A stretch of DNA of 64,000 bases from Watersipora subatra (taxonomy: Eukaryota; Bryozoa; Gymnolaemata; Cheilostomatida; Watersiporidae): assembly GCF_963576615.1 (NCBI RefSeq), contig NC_088709.1:75622538-75686537 (forward strand). Reading direction: 5' to 3'. Each line of letters opens with the position of its first letter. Within the stretch, counting starts at the first letter, position 1. Shown here piece by piece: positions 33,511 through 46,849 of the stretch. The notes beneath the pieces were generated by a model. That model was not told the DNA's origin. It did not search any database and worked only from the letters and a program-made list of their open reading frames with translations. A program made the position numbers and the translations under genes.

Positions 33511-36500
33511 TTAGAGCATAAACTCTAGCTCCCACTTCTGCGTGTCCTTGTCTTCGCACTTCTGCAGTTTGACTGTCTTACTAGCAGACAGTTTGTCTGC
33601 GTCAAGACATGAACCACTACTACGATGCTTCACTCTCTTTTCAGACTTGTCATAATCCCAAAGCATACTACTCGGCATATTTTGACCTACAGGGCATGGT
33701 TCGAGTCTCACTGTCGCCCCGGGGCCACCTGCAGAAGATAAGCAGCCCTCCTCCCGTCTCAAAGCACCATCATGGCTCATAGAGAAAACTTCACTAGCGC
33801 TTTTGCCTCCCTGGCATGGATAGACACTAACCTCAAAGGTGGTCTTCTCGTCTTTGCCGAGAGTGTCCAGACAGAGATTGGTGGAAGGGTTGCGCAGCTA
33901 CATGTAAACATGTCCATAATATGAATCAGTGGCATGCAATGTAACTGCGTCTTACCTAAACACTAGAGGACAGCCGTTAAAAATCATCAAATAGATTAGC
34001 TACAACATGTACTATCGTTACCGATGATGCACAACTCACCATCCCATGTCCGATTACATTCTCATCTGGGATGAATTTCTCAGGGTAGACATTTTCAAGG
34101 TACCACTTGAAACTCTTGCATTTTAAGTGTTCTCTCAGTTCCACCCTCTCAGTGATGTCTCCAGCATCAACTGACTATAAACATTTCAACACATGAGTTG
34201 AAACCGGTGGTATTAACTCATATCTCAGTAGACATGTATAGCAGTAGAGAGAAACTTTCTCATCAACAGTCTCACCAAAATGTGATAAAATATTGTTGTG
34301 CCTGACATAGTAAAATAACATAGTAAAAGTTGGCCAAAAGGGCTATTTAATGAGATTTGCTCACCGCCAGGTCATGTCGATGCATATAGAAGAGCCTCTT
34401 GTACTCGTCCATCCAGACCTCTGCCAGTCTCTTCGAATTAATGCCATGCGTATCTTTGTTGCCTGGTAACAGTGAGGGATAAAACTATACAAGTCAGAGG
34501 GTATGTAGTCGTGAATAGAGTACAAGATAACAAAATATTAGACAACAGAAAATGTGCCGTGATGGGTAAAGCCGACATACCAGGGAATGTGTAAGGATGA
34601 CTTGACCTGAATATGTGTCCAACTCTTGAGCAAGGAATAAACTCAAGGGAGCCCCCACACATCCAAACCTGCAAGCAGGTAGGTCCACAAGCTACATAGG
34701 AAACTCTATGACACCAAAAACGAAGTAACGTTGCATGGCAAGGAAGGCGTAGTGTTAGTATGGTGAGCACTACGTAAAGGAACAGAGCATGGTACATAAT
34801 GCGTAGAATTTACCCTAAAAGATATTTCTAGATTTTCTCCGCCCCAGACATCCATGCCGGGGTCATAACCTCCTATCTCCCAAAAGTACTTCCTGTCGGC
34901 AGCAAACAAACCTCCTGCCATAGTTGGAGATCTACAGAGACCAGCATCATCATAACAGGTGATTATCACAGTATCTCATTTAGCAAAATCAACGAATGTC
35001 GGAAAAAGTTGAAATGATAGGAATGCAAGTGCGAACGAGCAAAAACTGGCACCTGGCATCAAACAGAAGACAACCCTTCATCCCTGGCACAGCAAAGTAT
35101 ATATCTAGCGTGCACCTAGTTACAACTAGCTGCTGCAAACAACTACCACATCCAGCTACTACTACCAGCTACCACAAACAGCTGCCACAAACAGCTTCCA
35201 CAACCAGCTCCCACATCTAGCTACCACTAGTTCTGGGATGATATTACGATATTTCGGTATACCGTCGATACCACTTTCTGATACCGACCGTACCAAGTGA
35301 TTTCTGCCCATATCGAAATATCGGATATCATCGATATTTGACGATATCGACGATAATATATATATTCTACTCGATTTGATACCCGATTCTTCAAAGAATT
35401 ATACTGGTACATGGATTAATTAAGAAGTTGTTCTCCCGTGGCAGCTTTTACTGACAGAAAAGACAACTCCAAATAACATACCCGATATTTCGATATATTG
35501 GTGGTTGGCTACACCATCATATCGAAACAAATTTTTGATATCATCCCAGCACCAGCTACCACAACCAGCTACCCCGAACTGCCACAAGCAACTGCCCAAC
35601 TAACCTAATGTAGTCTGCCTTGGACTCGCGCCTTTTCATTTCCCTGTCAAATGTTTGATGCCAGGTGAAGTGAAGACTCCACGTAAAGCCCCCAACAGCC
35701 TCACCACCATTTAATGAATAAAACAACGTCTTGTCATCAATGGCATCGATCATAGGACAAAGTATAGCCGAGCGTTTCTCCTTAATCCTCGCAAGTAAAG
35801 GCTCAATCCTGCAAGCACATGGGGACATGACACAGCACTAAGGCTAAGGTTTCATTTTTATGTCCTCTCATCGCGGCCCACGACGATCCGGAAGCTTAGC
35901 GCGAGATTTGTCGAGTTGGAAAGCCTACTATGCGCAGTTTTAGAGACACCGTAATAATGCTTTTATAAAAACAAGCCAAATCGCACAAGTTTTGTAGTGA
36001 TTTTCCAGCAACGTTGGCATATTTGAGCATGGGTTGCGACTCTGATCGACAAAGGGGCGGGGAAATGCACAGGCTAAATCACCTTATGTAGTCTGTGATG
36101 GAAGTACGGCGCGCCCGTTCCTCCGGAGGCATTGGACGCCAGGAAAAATGTAGGGACCACCAGAAGCCACCCCGTGCCTCCATACCTATGTAGCCATAGT
36201 GCAAAGACTGGTCACTAATCACATCTATCATTGGACATAGAATCGCTGACCGTTTCTCCTTTATACGAGCAAGTAGTGGTTCCAACCTGACAATTGAAGA
36301 ATGCATTAGACCATGCTTAGGGAGTGCATAGAAATTTCAAAGTCTTTCATAATAATAAAAATGCCAAATAAATATACATACAACAGCGAATCGTATGTGA
36401 TTATGCATGATATCCTGTTATGCGCCATCACATGCTACCACATCAAGCAGCATACCAGAATACATGACCATGGAAAATGGCAGATTACAGTGCTTGCTAT

Positions 36501-39500
36501 ACAAAGTATTGTCACACAGTGTCAAGTAGAGTACCTTCACACAATGCCAAATAAAGTATTGTTATATACACTGATGTTGCATGCTACGAAATTTCATCGT
36601 ATTTTTCATCGTAGCATATAAATGGTTTCAAACGTCGCATACTTAATTCTTTGAAGCGATTCAAACCTCCGATTCAAGGGAGCGTATTTTTGAATTGCAG
36701 TATTGCAGTAAATTGTAGTATTGCATAAATCTTTCCGGTCGAATTTTCATCGTAGTCAGTGGTGAAGTCCTTACAGCATCCCTACGCAGCTATGTTTTCA
36801 ACGCACATGTTTTAAAAATATTTAAACACATGTATTTTAAAATGGCAAAACACGTAAATATTTCATAAATTTTAAAACACAATATTTTAAAATTTCAAAA
36901 TGTGTGGGAAATTTTAGGTGAAATTTTTTAGGTTATTTGTGGTGAACGCTTTGTTCTCAGACGAGTTAGTTATCACAATGCTCAACCTAGTTGTCACGTT
37001 AAACATTTTTTCAAAAATAGATGGCGGAAGGGACAAGAATACGACTATGTACAACCAACTGGCAAATGTCGTAAATAAGCATTGTAAATTAGAAGAGGAC
37101 GATTGACATTTGGCCTTGGAAGCATTTAAATAGTGTCAGCCGCGATATAAAATATGCGCCCCGTTGTAGCTAAAAGCGCAACAGGGTAATATAGAAAATG
37201 TGGAGTTGTGCGCCAATTTCTTTGTAGCACGTAAACTCGTCAGCTATGAATAATGTAACTATGCCCTTCTTATTCCTACGATTAAAACCACAACTTCGAA
37301 GCTCAAAAGTTCGAAAAATGTAACACTAGAGATAGTGTCAAAGAGAGTACTTTCACAAAATACCAGATAGAGTATTGTTATATGCCAGCACTCATCAGGT
37401 CATTATAGATGTTTGTTTTTTGTGTTCATAATTTCTCCTTTCAAAGCTAAATTGACTCCACATTCATGGCTGCCAGGAAAATTACTTAAACTGGGAATGA
37501 TCAGCCGCGAAAAGATGAACACAAACTTTAGAGCTATCCATAGAAACACTCCTCAGCTTTTACACAGGACAATAAACAAAGATAATGATAATTCTCACAA
37601 TATTACAAACTCGGGTTCCATTTTTCAAAATAGCCGATCAAGTGCAAATGGCTCCTGTATAAACCTTCCTAAAGCATACAGCTGCAATAAAAATACTTGC
37701 TAATAAATTCAACAACATTGAAGTAGTGTGATTATACGTTGAACTGTAGATAGCCCAAGCTGGTACAAACATATAACCGCATAAAGATGAATGGTGCTCA
37801 CAGCGACTCACAGTTTTTACCTGCACCTTTTCATAAAAAATAAAAACTTCCATCTGAAAGATTTTGTCGGGATATTAATAATTATGAAGTGCTAAGAAAT
37901 AGTTTCTGTCACGTGAATTCACAAAGAAACAGTTGTTGCTAATTCGAAAGTGCTAGAAAATACTCAGTACTAGCTGAGCGGTTCAAGCAAGCACTTTTTG
38001 CTATCTGAAGTATTAGTAAGTATTTATTCCCCTCTGTAAGTGAAAGATCATCTTACCATCCCTCGCCAGCCTCGCAGTGAGAATCCAGAAATATAAGAAC
38101 ATCTCCTGTGGCTGCCTCAGCTCCAGCGATTCTTGCTCGAATAAGTCCACTCCTAGCCTTAGTTCTTACATATTTAACTACTCCATCTGGCCACTCACTC
38201 TTCACATATTCCTTCACTCTTTCACATTCTTCTTTACAGCCGAGTTCCTCTGCAAGAATATACCGCCTCAGTCTCAATGCTTGGCATTGTAATCAGCTTT
38301 TCAGATAAAAACTGTTAGCATAATTCCGAAGGAGCTAGGAATTTCCAAGGAGCTAGGAATTTCCAAGGAGCTTTTATAAACAGACTTAAATAGGTTTATA
38401 AGGAAAATTTACATGCTCGGTGTAAGTGCCATAGTCGTGAAAACCTCACCTCTGTCACTAAAATCATCCAGTAAGACAACCTCATGAAGATGTTCTGGAG
38501 GAGACCTGTTAACCACACTGTGTACAGTTCTCATCAACGCTGACCATGCTTCATTGTGAAATATAATAACAACACTTGCAGTGGGCAAATCTTTGGGATA
38601 GGTCAACTTTTTGCATCTACAAAAACTCAGCCATTAAAGCAAAGTGCTTATGATAAATAACTATTGTTAACAAGTTGCAATGCACGACAAAAATAGGTAA
38701 CTAAGTAGTGTCCTATTAATAGGCAATCTATGATTTGACATAGCAAATAATATATTTTTTAATGTTGTTAAAGTGCACCTCAATTACAATAAAAATCATC
38801 CTTGCAAATAAAAACGCTTGTGAGGTCTGGGACCCTTTTTTAGTCAAACACATATCTCAAATTGAATTTATACAAAGAAGAGCCGTGAGATTTATATGTA
38901 ATTTGAAAGGAGTTGCTAGCGTAACGGAAGCTCGAGAGAATATCCAGTTGGAAGTTTTAGAGATCAGAAGAAAACGAGCAAGACTCAACCTTTTAATAAA
39001 CATTTTATCTAATAGCACACACTCAGCGCTAATTGAAAGTTTTAATTTTTTAATGTCCCAACCACACCAGTATGACACCAGATCATCTCGGTCTAACGCT
39101 CCAAAGGCAATCGCCTGCAACACAAACACATATTTTAACAGCTTCATTCCACGAACTTCTCGGGATATTAGATTGGGAGATCATTAGAACAGGAAAGTTT
39201 TATTAATTGATGTTTTAAATTCACTTGTTCAAATAGATAAATTTTTATTCTTATACAATCTATGCAAACGGTCTCCACTTCCTCCTTTTGAGGTCTCGAG
39301 ACTCTTTTTAATCAGAATCAGAATCAGAATCCGAAGCAGTCATAAAAAATCAATTATGCATTTTTATCATAGTTTGTAGTTTCATAATTCGCACATTTCC
39401 AACTACAGGCATAGTAAACTAAGATGCATAATGCAGTTTGTCATAGTTACAGTAAGACAAAACGTTGTATCCAAAGTTCAGCACCCATATCAATCAACTT

Positions 39501-40014
39501 CAGTTTTAGACTGCAATTTTTCTATTACAATGCAGAAATTATTTAACATCAACCCATTTAGAATGCAATCGCTCAAGTTTTGTAAACAAATTATGATCAA
39601 ATTAAAAGCTGATGGCTTAATTTGTTCTGTAAAAACTTACGCAGGATCGCGAATATCGGACAGAGTTCTGTTAAGTGCTATTCGATTGCTTGCAATAATA
39701 TTGAATGCTTCTTTTTTGAATAAACTGTCTGCCAGCGCTTTGTCTTTTCCGGTTAGCGTCACTGCACCACCGCGCTCTCCAGGTGATCCAACATTCACCT
39801 GATTTCTTAGTTCATATCTTTTATATCTATAGGCATCTTTTGTTTTGCCTTCTGAATGATGTTGACTATTTTCATGAGGCTTCATTCCTTGGTCATCATT
39901 GTTAATTTCCATCAACGAAGTATACCAAACTCTATAAACGGTCAAGATCAAAAGGCAACACCCTGCCAAATGAGTGTTGGTCCAGCCTTTTCTTCTTAGC
40001 CATTTAGGTATCAT
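33511..40014 (-). CDS. GALNT: Polypeptide N-acetylgalactosaminyltransferase
   Basis: Nine exons (40014-39641, 38616-38450, 38249-38057, 36286-36083, 34931-34814, 34668-34581, 34462-34365, 34174-34040, 33897-33511) give 587 residues in frame. It is a type II Golgi protein: a short basic cytosolic end, a membrane anchor at about 16-34, a stem, a GT27 catalytic domain ([20 protein letters not shown]; DxH metal motif LDSHCE at 236-238; [12 protein letters not shown] ending at 352) and a C-terminal ricin-type lectin domain (about 455-587, CLDTLGK, CLSSAG, TQKWEL). It should transfer GalNAc from UDP-GalNAc to Ser/Thr and start mucin-type O-glycans. [17 protein letters not shown] and [20 protein letters not shown] recall GALNT11, whereas [18 protein letters not shown] and the lectin start recall GALNT1/2, so I leave the paralogue open. 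Exon 4 exists in two versions. Confidence 0.95.
35233..35549. mobile_element. hAT-like MITE between exons 4b and 5
   Basis: CTGGGATGATAT at the left and its reverse complement at the right bound 317 bp rich in CGATATTTCG-type palindromes. Flanks CACTAGTT (35225-35232) and CACCAGCT (35550-35557) match at six of eight bases, suggesting an old hAT duplication. Confidence 0.65.
35605..35808 (-). CDS. GALNT: Alternative exon 4b of the GalNAc-transferase
   Basis: This exon has the same length (204 nt), acceptor phase (TG|G, completing Trp245) and donor phase (AG|) as exon 4a at 36083-36286, which lies 274 bp away. Both encode [18 protein letters not shown] and GGFxWSLHFxW and end in DYIR. About 44 of 68 residues are identical and no stop interrupts either, so both look selected. 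Including both would keep the frame but duplicate about 68 residues in the middle of the GT-A fold, so mutually exclusive use is likely. The variable part precedes PTMAGGLF and covers the region that in GALNT2 contributes aromatic contacts to the acceptor peptide; isoforms may therefore differ in substrate choice. The donor here is GTTAGT. Confidence 0.85.
36287..38056. other. Intron 3 of the GalNAc-transferase
   Basis: Two related direct-repeat blocks of about 70 bp (around 36490-36570 and 37320-37400, each with GAGTACNTTCACA and GTATTGTTATAT) flank about 750 bp. A small palindrome (ATGCTACGAAA ... CGTAGCAT) lies at about 36580-36617. The arrangement may mark an old insertion. No exon is seen here. 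Confidence 0.4.
38762..39335 (+). mobile_element. 3' fragment of a non-LTR retrotransposon (LINE)
   Basis: The plus-strand frame encodes the end of a LINE ORF2: [32 protein letters not shown], then [14 protein letters not shown] and [14 protein letters not shown], the usual C-terminal signature of Jockey/CR1-like elements. It ends in a short AATCAG repeat tail at about 39313-39331. It is 5'-truncated and lies antisense in intron 1 of the GalNAc-transferase gene. The family resembles the LINE at 1216-3700. Confidence 0.8.
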
Positions 40015-42035
40015 GCCTAAAAATATATATGATTTGGAAGTCGTCTAAGAAGAAAACTACTCTGAGCCTACTGTCTAGCTAAAAATCATGTTTGAGCGTT
40101 ACACCCATAAACCGTGGACAATGTCGCTGGGTAATAAAAAGCGTAATCGCACAGTGGCTCCATTTATTTTTTATTGGTATTTCTTCGGCTCACTAACATT
40201 CGCTATAAATATTTGTATGAGCTTCTATCATTAGCCTATTACTTTAGCGTAAGATTACGTAGTAGTTTCTTGAACCCGTTTTTATTTAATTTTGTTAAGT
40301 TCTAAGGCATTATTTCGTGCTTGCTCATATTCCTCGTTGACTGAAGATTTGTCTGCTAGTACGACTTGAAGATCGGATTCGTGGAAATATTGTTACGGTA
40401 GATGGTAAGACGACTCATCATCAGAGTTAACTGGCAAAACAAAAGCCAACGGTTTATTGAGGGATTGTCAGTACGTGAGTTTCGGCATTCCGTATCTATT
40501 GGAGAGAGGCAAGTTCTCCCTAATCTCGGTGTGTACAATTGTAAGTTACCGTAGCCCCTGAGTAGTATAAGATCAAAGTTATGTGTCAGTTCTTTTATGT
40601 ATAATATGCCAATGGCATTTCATTATACAATATTGTTCTCACAAATCAGCTTAATCTTATCCACATGAAGAACTGCGTGTCATCACAAGTATTCTGTTTG
40701 GAAAAAAAAGTCATGCAGGTTTTTGATCGGTATCGGTATCGGTATAAATAGATCCTGCAGATATTCATATGAATATATTGTGCAGGCCTCAAGTTTGTAC
40801 AATCAAAAGTATAGACTAAAATTACAACCTCAAAAACAAAAAAATAAAAAAAGCTTATTGTATGAAATGGTTAAACGATAAAGGAAAGAATGAACGGTTA
40901 ATACATTGAGTTTTTTTTATTTGATGTTTATTCTGTTGCGTATATAATGAATTTTAGTTATAGTGATGTTGTGGATTTTGTGACTTTTCGGACATTCTCT
41001 GGAATTTGATTTGTATGTTTTATTTTTAACACCTCGTAGTGATTCAACATTGCATCAAAAGCACCAACTTTTAATATTTTTGTGGTGGAAGTAATCCATT
41101 ACATTTACATATCAGTTTTTTAAGTCACACAAAAGGCACATCCAAGTTCGAATCCATGACTAGTTGCCCCAGATCTAACTCTGCCTTGTCCATTCGCCCT
41201 AAATTAGACCATTCACCCTAAGTCAACTTTAGTCCAATTGCCTCGAGGTTTATACTTGTATTCAAAAGTTTAGAAAACAGTACTGTTCATTTAAGGTTTT
41301 AAATTTTATTTAGCTGATTTTAAGATAATTTTTTAACTATTGAAAGCGGCATTAATTTCTAGCAAAGTCACTGAAGAATGTTACAGTGCAAAACAAACAT
41401 ACTACAATTCAAGTAAAATGTTGCTAGTTCGTATAGCTTTTTGTTGATAGTTACTAATATCATTATTGGATTTTATATTATTATATGTACCTCACCTTAG
41501 ACTGAATTTTCTTAATCAATGTAGATATCTCAAGCTCAGTGGTCTTGTGGAGACCACACACGCAATCAGATACTAACATAATTCGTAACTTTACATCAAG
41601 CTTTAATATTATTATTACATGAATATAATTTACATTGTATTACATTAATTTAACATTTTTGGTATGTGGGTGATAACTTTTACCAATACACTACTGCTGA
41701 CACTATCAATCATGGTACATCAAAATATAAATAAAAAGGAGACTACGTTATAAGACAATTCATAAAATAATTTACATGCATATTATCATAGCATCATCAG
41801 CCGGTTACCTTCCTGTTAGCCACACTTCTATCTTTTATGATTGAAGCATCTTAAGGGTGGCTCGCTCTGGGGCAACTGGGCTGGTTTATTTTGATTAATC
41901 AAGTCATACTGCGTTTTGTTCTAAACTGATATCATACTCTTTTAGTGTCATTCATAAATAAAAGTCTGAATTATATGTAAAATAACTAAAAAACGATTTA
42001 CTCTATAACATCTCAAAATTTATTCAATGGTATAT
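40015..42035. other. Upstream region of the GalNAc-transferase, gene-poor
   Basis: The promoter of the minus-strand transferase should lie just above 40014, but no core element was recognised. AGTTGCCCCAGA at 41162-41173 and its exact reverse complement at 41876-41887 could be ends of a 726-bp MITE; no target duplication is clear. No coding exon was found. Confidence 0.4.
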
Positions 42036-42510
42036 TAAGGTTCATTTTATGGTATCACCGAGTTCATTCTATGGTATCACTGAGTTCATTCTATGGTATC
42101 ACTTAGTTCATTCTATGGTATCACTGAGCTCATTCTATGGTATCACTGAGTTCATTTTATGGTATCACTTAGTTCATTCTATGGTATCACTGAGTTCATT
42201 CTATGGTATCACTGAGTTCATTCTATGGTATCACTGAGTTCATTCTATGGTATCACTAAGTTCATTCTATGGTATCACTGAGTTCATTCTATGGTATCAC
42301 TTAGTTCATTCTATGGTATCACTGAGTTCATTCTATGGTATCACTGAGTTCATTCTATGGTATCACTGAGTTCATTCTATGGTATCACTGAGTTCATTCT
42401 ATTGTATCACTGAGTTCATTCTATGGTATCACTTAGTTCATTCTATGGTATCACTTAGTTCATTCTATGGTATCACTGAGTTCATTCTATGGTATCACTG
42501 AGTTCGTTTC
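42036..42510. repeat. 22-bp minisatellite, about 21 copies
   Basis: Units with core TATCACTGAGTTCATTCTAT; variants alternate CTGAG and CTTAG. A small 16-bp array (ATGTTATGTAATATGT, about 4 copies) follows at 42605-42670. Confidence 0.95.
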
Positions 42511-42670
42511 GTGGCATAGTGAGCTTCTACCAAGAGCCGCCCTTCATTGCGTTTAGTTCTTGAATATGATTTAATATATAGTCGGTTGGTTTTAATTCGT
42601 CTATTGAGGCATGTTATGTAATATGTACGTTATGTAATATGTATGTTATGTAATATGTATGTTATGTAAT

Positions 42671-44074
42671 ATTTCATATTTATTGATACATTATTTGTTA
42701 CAGTTGTTGAATTATTTAGTTTTGTGTGTTTGTTATTTTGAAAACGTCATGTCATTAACTGTAGCAGATGAACAACAAAAGGATAATTGTTTATGAATGA
42801 ATAAAAGCAGGAAATAACCTGGAAATATTCTCTCATAGTTTTTACACAGACATCAACTTATGATCACCTCTACATGTGAATTCTTTGACATTTTTGTCAC
42901 TAGTTGTCATTTCTCAAAACAGTTTTGTGAGTAAACCAGTACGCTGGCAGTCAAGATGCACCATGAGAGATCGTCAGGTGTAATAACTATGTATACAATC
43001 ATTCTTTAATTCAGCGAGGGGGTCAAGTGGTGCAGTGGTAGTCAAGCCTGGCCACAAAATGGAATATTTGTGATAAAGTCCCGTGAGAGGCAATCTTTTT
43101 TCTGAAAGATTTTAGCCTGGCTTCAGACGGATAAAGCAGTTTTTATTATAGCAAAGTTGAAGATAGTGAAAAGTGTAGAGTAAGTTACATGTACATGGCG
43201 TAGTTTTATTACTTACTTTTACTTACCTACATACTTACACATTGCCAAGCCTACACTTCCATTCATGCGTTTCCAAACTAAAGTAGCAATAAAACCGTTT
43301 CACTGATCATTACTGTATTAATCTAGTTTTGACACCTTTAGGTACTGATATTTAGTTTTTTACTTAATTTCATAGAATGCATTTTAATGCTATATGTTTT
43401 ATTTGAAGTACCTTTTGTAGTTTTTGAGTTATGGAGTGAGTTAAATGAAATAGAATCGATCCAGCGTACATGTACGATTGTTTTAACATACAAAACAAAT
43501 ATAACATTAGGTTAACTTCAGTTTGACTGCATGTCTTGGATTTTTCCTCGTCAAACTGTTAGCATGAGATTAGACATAAAATTACAAATTTGGTTAATTT
43601 CTCTTTGATTGTTAAGACAACTCTAATACATCTTAAAAATGATGCAGAGAAGGCGAATCTAAAAACAATTGAAAGCACTTGCATTAAAAAAGTATTGATA
43701 ACAGAATTTAACGAGGTCCAAGATACCCCGAGATAAAGTGTATTAATATGCAATTGTATTGTTCACGTTGCTCGACCTTGACTTTTGGCTGGACCCAAGT
43801 GTCTTTGTGCGAGGCGCTAGGAAGGGCTTTAGTTATCTATTTAATTATCAATTTGTCAGACTTAGTCTTTTTTATAGGAAATCCTCACCAAGCTCTATCA
43901 TGCTCTTTGATTCCTTCCAGCTGTTTTCTTTCTTATATTTTCAACAAAAAAGTCACTTAGGCAATGACTTTCAATGCGAACTGACGCATGTGTGTTCATC
44001 CATGGTTATGGCTTATTCTGATTAGGTTGAAAACTTGTAATTCCATTACAACAACAAGGGTTGTGCAATGTACC
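42671..44074. other. Unassigned intergenic DNA
   Basis: No gene or repeat array seen. At 43016-43070 a GGTGCAGTGGTAG stretch resembles a tRNA A-box but has no convincing B-box. Confidence 0.4.
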
Positions 44075-44405
44075 CCTGTATTTACATGTACCCCTCACTA
44101 ATGGATGTGTACACTCACTAATGTATGTGTACCTCTCACTAATTTACATGTACCCCCTCACTAATGTATGTGTACCCTTCACTAATTTATGTGTACCCCC
44201 TAACTATTTACGTGTACCTCTCACTAATTTCTGTGTACCCCTCACTAATTTACGTTTACCCCTCACTAATTTATGTGTACTATGACTAATCTATGTGTAC
44301 CGCTCACTAATGGATGTGTGCGCTCACTAATGGATGTGTACCGCTCACTAATGTATGTATACCTCTCACTAATTTACATGTACTCCTCACTAATTTTCGT
44401 GTACC
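44075..44405. repeat. About 21-bp degenerate minisatellite, about 15 copies
   Basis: Units of the type GTGTACCCCTCACTAATTTA, diverged between copies, with variable length 19-21 bp. Confidence 0.85.
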
Positions 44406-45539
44406 CTTAACTGCAGCCAATTTACTGTACACTTAGGGAACCTGAATGCATCCTTGTTCTCTAGTCTCTTTGGATCTTAAACTAGTTCTATGCGGTTGGG
44501 GAGGTGTTGAGGATGGTCAGCCATTTTTACTCAATAATTAGTTGTGATTCAGCCAAGTTGAGCAGCCTTGTGAAGTCCTACTTACATCAAATGCGTTATC
44601 AAGCTTATCTATCAGGCTGTTGAATTTAGTCACTCGAATGCACAGATGGCGCATTACACTGAATACAAGATAAGATCACTAAGTGTAGTGGTCACTCAGG
44701 GCTGGCAGTATACTAGAGCTTGTGATTGGCAATTTTATTATACTGAACATGAATGCAAATAATGAACAAACGCAACGGGTTTATCTGAAATTTTCAAGTT
44801 TCAGTTCTCGAGATTGTGCTCATCTCTGCTAGCATTCATATTGGACATTGGATAATTCAATGCTACTGCGTAATCCTGATAAAGAGTAAGTTAGATCGTC
44901 GCATGCATGGCAGACACTTAAAATAGTTTATTAATACCTGAGGGTTCAGACTACCAGCTTATGTACTATTTCATTTAGGCATTCGTACAGAAATCTAAAT
45001 AATAATAGTACGCAAGTTGAATAAGAAGCTTTCATAATAGACAAATGAGAAGTAATTTATGTACATTTCATTGATGAAATGAGTGATCCTCATGGGGCAT
45101 ATTACAAGATCTATTGTAGTTCCTTCTACCGTAAAATGTCTTAATTGAACGCTATGATGCTCTATTTTTCACCGCTTCTTCTGTAGTTGCGGTCAAATAG
45201 AGGTGGCGTTCAGTTAGAGGTATTACGGTATTCAAATTCAGCTTCGTTGGAGAATTGTGTAAGAGGACTCACAGATTCGTCATTAATAAGAAGTTACTTT
45301 TGAATGAATTTTACAGAGGCTGTAATTCATTTATTAAAATGTTTCATTGGCTCATATTAATTTATTTTCTTTTTTTAAATAGCATTTAAATACTTTTAGA
45401 CCTAGTTAAATACTAGTAGTACTAATAATTAGATACTAGTTGGAACCAGCTAATAACTATTGTTGTAATCTCCCTGCTTCTCTGGCCTCATCACACATAG
45501 GTTAGCTTTCTCTACTTCTACAACACAACTTTGTGGAAG
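44406..45539. other. Unassigned intergenic DNA left of duplicated unit A
   Basis: AT-rich sequence with no exon, inverted-repeat element or array that I can support. Confidence 0.4.
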
Positions 45540-46849
45540 ACTGCACTGTCATTTCACATCCTGTTGTACTAGGAGTCCATCAACATTTGTCTGGCGCTAG
45601 GCTTGTGTTAGTTGTCAGCAGCTTTGTATAGCCTGTGATTCAATAAGGTGTAGGAGAGTTTTGTTAGGTGCTAAAACATGAGATAAGAAAGTTGCTGAAT
45701 AGATCAAACCCAGTCTACTGCTAAATTCTAAAACCTCATAATTCAAAATGGAACTGCGGGTTTAGTTACCTATGTTACCTCTATGGTTACATTTATAGTT
45801 GTCAGGTGATAAACTTTACTGATATTATTTTAGCAGGATCATAGGGTAGATGTACTTCATGCGTGACTGGTGATAAATTGCATTTTGTAAGTGCTTGTTT
45901 TCTATTGGTGTTCCTTGGGTCAGATCAGTCTACAGTTTTATTTGATAGTGTCATTGATTTTTACACCTTCGAGGGGTGGCTATGGAGGTTTCCCAATATT
46001 CAGCAAGGTGCATCACTATGATCCTAAAGCTACCCAGGCATATGTGCCAGCGACTGATCACATTCAGCAAGATTTAAATGTCACGTATTACACTGTAAGA
46101 TTTATTACACTGTAGGATATATTGAGCAGTTTAAGGAATGTTGAACATGGAGAGTAAACAGACTATCAAAGAGATTTGGCACCATTCAAATATATCAACA
46201 TCATGGCTAGCAATACGCAGTTATTTTCACAAACAACCATTTTATGTACAGAATACACATAAGCCTGACAATCAAATCCATCCATGTGTAATTTCAGTTT
46301 TATTTATTAAAATTTTTTAATATTTGTATTATGTTTATGTCGGTAACAAGTGCAGTGACACGACCTTAACAGTAACAAACAAAGATGTTTACTTTTTATT
46401 CCCTCACTTTGTGCAACGATCAAACATGAGATTCAACCAGTAATAGCAGTGGCATCACGACTCTGAGGGGGCTGAGTGTTAAGTTGCGCCAGTTAGCACA
46501 CCTAAATTGTGTCTTTTTCTGTTTCTGAGACAACATATTTATTGTGGTTGACTTTTATTCCTTATCACTCTTGTCACTTCTAGTTGTCATTATTATTATT
46601 GTTGTTAAATCTGCAGTACTCTAGGTGCTGCCACTCAGTCTGTTTTAGTTGTGTTAGGTTTGACAACCTCTAGACTCGGTTAACAACATCATATGAACCA
46701 GCTTGATATTTACCCAGGGTGCCATGCACACTGAATCAGTACTCTGTTATTTTCACTTCTTTCAAGACTCACCGTGGAAACCATTATTCAACCTGTTTTG
46801 AGGTCACTGAAGCAGTTACCTTTGTGCTGGCCACAACTGCAGTGTATAT

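Noticed and set aside
43016-43100. tRNA-like A-box (GGTGCAGTGGTAG)
   Set aside because: No B-box and no cloverleaf could be drawn; similar weak hits at about 1125, 8070 and 53270 also fail.
45960-46100. Exon-like stretch GGYGGFPIFSKVHHYDPKAT followed by a GTAAGA donor
   Set aside because: The matching sequence in unit B has stops, and its donor phase does not fit the membrane-protein exon, so I do not call it coding.
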